Below are positions 60,894 through 64,000 of a DNA stretch of 64,000 nt, piece by piece. Position 1 is the first letter of the stretch, and the number at the start of each line of letters is the position of its first letter. A program made the translations under genes and the position numbers. A model generated the notes under the pieces. That model was not told the DNA's origin. It saw only the letters and a list, made by a program, of their open reading frames with translations, and did not search any database. The DNA comes from an uncultured Mucilaginibacter sp. Its GTDB lineage: Bacteria > Bacteroidota > Bacteroidia > Sphingobacteriales > Sphingobacteriaceae. The stretch is taken from positions 14,256-78,255 of the forward strand of contig NZ_CAMLHX010000016.1 of NCBI RefSeq assembly GCF_946479965.1, written 5' to 3'.

Positions 60894-62651
60894 ATGAGCA
60901 AATCCTTAAAGAAAAATTCGGTCGCCTCGTCTCGTACGTTGCCTAAATCAGCCACCGGAATTGTCGGTTTAGACGAGATTACGGGAGGCGGATTTCCGAC
61001 AGGCAGGCCAACCCTTATATGCGGCGATGCCGGCAGCGGTAAAACGCTGATGTCAATGGAGTTTATTGTAAGAGGAGCAATAGAGTTTAATGAACCCGGC
61101 GTGTTTATGGCTTTTGAAGAAAAGGCAGATGAACTGGCCACGAACGTTGCCTCTCTGGGCTTTGATTTAAAAAAATTACAGACGGATAAGAAAGTTAGAA
61201 TAGACCATGTTCATATTGAACGGACGGAAATTGAGGAGACCGGCGAATATGATCTGGAGGGTTTATTCATAAGGTTAGGTCATGCTATTGATAGCGTCGG
61301 CGCTAAGCGTGTGGTGCTAGATACGCTTGAAAATCTTTTTTCAGGTTTAAGCAATCAGCGTATTCTTCGGGCTGAATTGGGCAGATTGTTTCATTGGCTT
61401 AAAGGAAAGGGTGTAACCGCCGTTATAACAGGCGAAAGAGGCGACGGGAAACTTACCAGGCACGGTTTAGAGGAGTATATATCAGATTGCGTTATCCTGT
61501 TAGATCATCGCGTTATTGATCAGATCTCAACCCGCCGGCTGCGCATTGTAAAATACCGCGGTACCGTGCATGGTACCAACGAATATCCTTTTTTAATTGA
61601 TGAGGAGGGCATTTCTGTAATGCCGGTAACATCATTACACCTGGCTAAAGAAGTTCAGACCGAACGGATATCAACAGGTATTGCCGGATTAGACCAGATG
61701 CTGGGTGGTAAAGGATTTTATAAGGGGAGTAGCATATTAGTATCAGGCACAGCAGGAACCGGAAAAACCAGTATCGCGGCCTACTTTGCGGTGGAAGCCT
61801 GTAAACGGGGCGAACGTTGTATCTATTTCTCGTTTGAAGAATCGCCCAAACAGATCGTCAGAAACATGAGATCTATCGGTTTGGATGTGCAGAAATATCT
61901 GGACAATAATTTATTACATTTCCATGCATCGCGGCCAACGCTGTATGGCCTGGAGATGCACCTTGTTGCCATGCATAAACATATCCGGATGTTTAAACCG
62001 GATACTGTTATATTGGATCCCATCACCAACCTTATTACTATTGGTTCGGTAGGCGAAGTTAAATCAATGCTGGTGCGCTTGTTAGATTTCCTGATGGAGC
62101 AGCAGATAACGGTTATGTTTACTGCCTTAACGTTAAACACCATTGTAAACGAACAAACTGACGAGGGGGTATCATCGTTGGTTGATGCCTGGCTGTTGGT
62201 GCGGGATATAGAATTTAACGGCGAGCGTAATCGCGGCATGTACGTGATGAAATCGCGCGGTATGAAGCATTCTAACCAGGTTCGTGAGTTTTTGATCACC
62301 GATAAGGGGTTAAGCCTTGTAGAGGTTTATTTAGGTCCTGACGGCGTTCTTACCGGATCGGCTCGCGAAGCTGAACAACTCAAAGAACATACCGGTAATG
62401 CATTACGTGATTATGCGCTGAGTCGTAAAGATCGCGAGATCACCCGCAAGCGTAAGGTATTAGAATCTAAGATATCAAGCCTGCAAACCGAGTTTGAATC
62501 TGTTGAGGAGGAGCTAAATAGAATTTACCTGGAAGAAGAACTGAAAAAAGAAATAATGGAGAAAAACCGCAGAGAAGTAATGGCCCTGCGCCGCGAAAAC
62601 AAGGATAATGAATCTGCGCCGGGTCCTGATAAAAAGAAAGGAAAAAAATAA
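60894..62651 (+). CDS. kaiC: KaiC-like double RecA ATPase
   Basis: 585 residues, two KaiC domains. [15 protein letters not shown], Walker A GDAGSGKT (44-51), catalytic pair FEEK (74-77). CII: Walker A GTAGTGKT (285-292), FEES (314-317), [10 protein letters not shown], and T422-D-E-G-V-S427-S428, which aligns by eye with the cyanobacterial phosphosite motif T426...S431-T432. A ~70-residue highly charged coiled-coil tail follows CII, longer than in cyanobacteria. Likely an autophosphorylating signalling ATPase regulated by the two downstream KaiB proteins. Its TAA overlaps the kaiB ATG by one base. Confidence 0.95.
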   Translation: MSKSLKKNSVASSRTLPKSATGIVGLDEITGGGFPTGRPTLICGDAGSGKTLMSMEFIVRGAIEFNEPGVFMAFEEKADELATNVASLGFDLKKLQTDKKVRIDHVHIERTEIEETGEYDLEGLFIRLGHAIDSVGAKRVVLDTLENLFSGLSNQRILRAELGRLFHWLKGKGVTAVITGERGDGKLTRHGLEEYISDCVILLDHRVIDQISTRRLRIVKYRGTVHGTNEYPFLIDEEGISVMPVTSLHLAKEVQTERISTGIAGLDQMLGGKGFYKGSSILVSGTAGTGKTSIAAYFAVEACKRGERCIYFSFEESPKQIVRNMRSIGLDVQKYLDNNLLHFHASRPTLYGLEMHLVAMHKHIRMFKPDTVILDPITNLITIGSVGEVKSMLVRLLDFLMEQQITVMFTALTLNTIVNEQTDEGVSSLVDAWLLVRDIEFNGERNRGMYVMKSRGMKHSNQVREFLITDKGLSLVEVYLGPDGVLTGSAREAEQLKEHTGNALRDYALSRKDREITRKRKVLESKISSLQTEFESVEEELNRIYLEEELKKEIMEKNRREVMALRRENKDNESAPGPDKKKGKK

Positions 62652-62944
62652 TGACGGCGGCAAAATTAAAAAAAGCCTGGGAACTACGATTGTACGTTGC
62701 CGGCAAAACGGCAAAATCTGTTACCGCCTTAACTAATCTTCAAAAATATTGCGAAGAACATTTAAAGGGCCAATATGTTATAGAAGTAGTAGATCTGCTT
62801 GAAAGGCCACAGTTGGCAGAAGGCGATCAGATTTTTGCAATACCAACATTAGTTAGAAAGGTACCTGAGCCGATCCGTAAAATTATCGGCGATCTGTCTA
62901 ACGAAGAAAAAGTTTTAGTAGGGTTAAATATTCGCCCTGCATAG
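62651..62944 (+). CDS. kaiB: KaiB-like protein 1 (clock-type)
   Basis: 97 residues, thioredoxin-like Kai[58 protein letters not shown], then [25 protein letters not shown]. The last stretch is very close to the cyanobacterial KaiB C-terminus (PTLxKxxPxPxRxIIGDLSNxEKVLxGL), the part that switches fold to bind KaiC. Translationally coupled to kaiC. Confidence 0.95.
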   Translation: MTAAKLKKAWELRLYVAGKTAKSVTALTNLQKYCEEHLKGQYVIEVVDLLERPQLAEGDQIFAIPTLVRKVPEPIRKIIGDLSNEEKVLVGLNIRPA

Positions 62945-62947
62945 CCG

Positions 62948-63268
62948 ATGAAAGCAAACCAGTGGTTACAGGAAAGTAGCAGCCGAAATGACGATGAAGT
63001 ATCGTACAAATTGCGTTTATTTATTACAGGGGCATCCCCCAACTCTACGCGTGCGGTTGATAACCTGACCGCTTTTTGCGAAAAAAATCTGCAGGGAAAT
63101 TATACGCTGGAAGTTATTGACGTTTATCAGCAGCCCACTATTGCAGAAACGGAGCAAATTATAGCACTGCCTTTATTAATAACGAAAAGTCCGGAGAGTA
63201 CGAGGCGATTAATAGGAGACATGTCTGACACAGATAAGTTATTTCGATATTTTAATGTAAAACCTTGA
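62948..63268 (+). CDS. KaiB-like protein 2 (divergent)
   Basis: 106 residues, KaiB fold with a ~18-residue N-terminal extension (MKANQWLQESSSRNDDEV): KLRLFITGASPNSTRAVDNLTAFCEKNLQGNYTLEVIDVYQQPTIAETEQIIALPLLITKSPESTRRLIGDMSDTDKLFRYF. The IIGDLSNxEKVLxGL ending of KaiB 1 has become LIGDMSDTDKLFRYF, so KaiC binding may differ. Three bases after kaiB 1. Confidence 0.92.
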   Translation: MKANQWLQESSSRNDDEVSYKLRLFITGASPNSTRAVDNLTAFCEKNLQGNYTLEVIDVYQQPTIAETEQIIALPLLITKSPESTRRLIGDMSDTDKLFRYFNVKP

Positions 63269-63275
63269 TCAACCT

Positions 63276-64000
63276 ATGGAACAGCAACCCACCTACCAAC
63301 AGCTGCTGAACGAGAATAAGGAGTTACGATGGCAGTTAGAAGAAGCAAATGATGCAATTGATGCCATTCGTAACGGGCAGGTTGATGCCCTGATTGTAAA
63401 AAACGAAGACGGCCCTCAACTATATACGCTTAAGAGTGCCGACCAAACTTACCGTGTCTTTATTGAACAAATGAATGAGGGCGCGGTAACGCTAAACAGG
63501 GAGGGCTTGATATTATACAGTAACTCGCGATTTGCCGCGTTGGTTGGTAAGCCTTTAGAGCAGGTTATAGGGTTTAGCTTTGTTGATTTTGTAGCCGGTG
63601 ATAAAACGATTTTTTTGGGCATGCTGAACAGCAGCTGGGAGCAGGATTGCAAAGCCGAAGTAACTATTGGCAATGAGGCGCAGCCGGTTCCCTGTTTGTT
63701 ATCATGCAATGCTATGGATTTTGATGGCGGAAAGGCCTTGAGTGTGATAATTACAGACCTGACAATTCAAAAAGCAAACCAAAAGCAATTAGAATCGCAG
63801 TTTGGCCAGTTGGAAGAGGCACAGCTACTCACTCAAAAACTGAATGACGAATTAGAGGAAACCGTTAGGACACGCACAAAGGATCTTACCATCAGCAGGG
63901 AGTATTTGAAATTGTTAATGGATAACATTCCGCAAATGACCTGGACAAACCTACCCGATGGTCAGATCACATTTTATAATAAGCGCTGGTATAGTTACAG
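63276..64000 (+). CDS. PAS-domain sensor kinase, N-terminal part (cut by window end)
   Basis: At least 241 residues from the ATG at 63276, open to the last base. The start EQQPTYQQLLNENKELRWQLEEANDAIDAIRNGQVDALIV is a common lead-in of bacterial PAS kinases; a PAS domain follows (YRVFIEQMNEGAVTLNREGLILYSNSRFAALVGKPLEQVIGFSFVDFV), then a coiled coil (EEAQLLTQKLNDELEETVRTRTKDLTISREYL) and the start of a second PAS (DNIPQMTWTNLPDGQITFYNKRWYSY). A histidine-kinase core is expected beyond the window. Seven bases after kaiB 2, so it belongs to the kai operon. Confidence 0.9.
   Translation, partial: MEQQPTYQQLLNENKELRWQLEEANDAIDAIRNGQVDALIVKNEDGPQLYTLKSADQTYRVFIEQMNEGAVTLNREGLILYSNSRFAALVGKPLEQVIGFSFVDFVAGDKTIFLGMLNSSWEQDCKAEVTIGNEAQPVPCLLSCNAMDFDGGKALSVIITDLTIQKANQKQLESQFGQLEEAQLLTQKLNDELEETVRTRTKDLTISREYLKLLMDNIPQMTWTNLPDGQITFYNKRWYSY

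Overview
The window reads as a chromosomal segment of a Bacteroidota bacterium. The best fit is Sphingobacteriaceae, close to Mucilaginibacter or Pedobacter. This is inferred from gene content and style, not from a database search: sparse Shine-Dalgarno sites, promoters of the TAnnTTTG type with an upstream TTG, a propeller/Y_Y_Y hybrid histidine kinase, SpII lipoproteins, DUF4142, DUF4097, DUF4097-neighbouring cold-shock genes and many secreted glycoside hydrolases. Both ends cut genes: a YyaL-like protein at the left and a PAS histidine kinase at the right.

Layout. 1-21.5 kb is mostly core: YyaL C-terminus, SlyD-like FKBP, a pair of tiny zinc-ribbon proteins, a reverse-strand overlapping operon (glycosyltransferase, ECF sigma, rsmG), tgt followed by an LptF/G permease and an EamA transporter, a LapA-like protein, proline dehydrogenase, an S4 protein with aroB, an SMP-30 lactonase, a DUF763 protein, a DUF4142 lipoprotein, ppc, a FUSC protein, a small lipoprotein and a HAD phosphatase. 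21.6-24.4 kb is a tRNA-Met(CAT) followed by an integrative-element relic: the C-terminal piece of a conjugative coupling protein (traG, with a one-base frameshift) running into topB. 24.5-35.1 kb holds a GH3 glucosidase, a divergent RpoD-like sigma factor and a compact TetR-regulated efflux operon (TolC, HlyD-type adaptor, two ABC ATPases, two ABC-2 permeases) with a 41-bp palindromic operator at its promoter.

35.5-55.6 kb is a polysaccharide-use region: a hybrid two-component sensor with two receiver domains but no DNA-binding domain, a GH31 with PA14 insert, a GH2, a PQQ-type dehydrogenase fused to cytochrome c, a ThuA protein, a second GH31, an esterase and a GH10 xylanase with an inserted carbohydrate-binding module. 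The set fits stepwise breakdown of a xylose-containing hemicellulose (xylan or xyloglucan) and perhaps periplasmic oxidation of released sugar; no SusC/SusD pair is present.

55.8-60.5 kb holds an unrecognised 577-residue lipoprotein, a DUF4097 beta-repeat protein, two cold-shock-domain genes and a YceI protein. 60.9 kb to the end is a non-cyanobacterial kai operon: kaiC, kaiB, a second kaiB, and a PAS sensor kinase, tightly coupled and without kaiA. It is the most interesting system here. A second theme is three intergenic spots with short tandem repeats of 9-10 bp, each with a different core.
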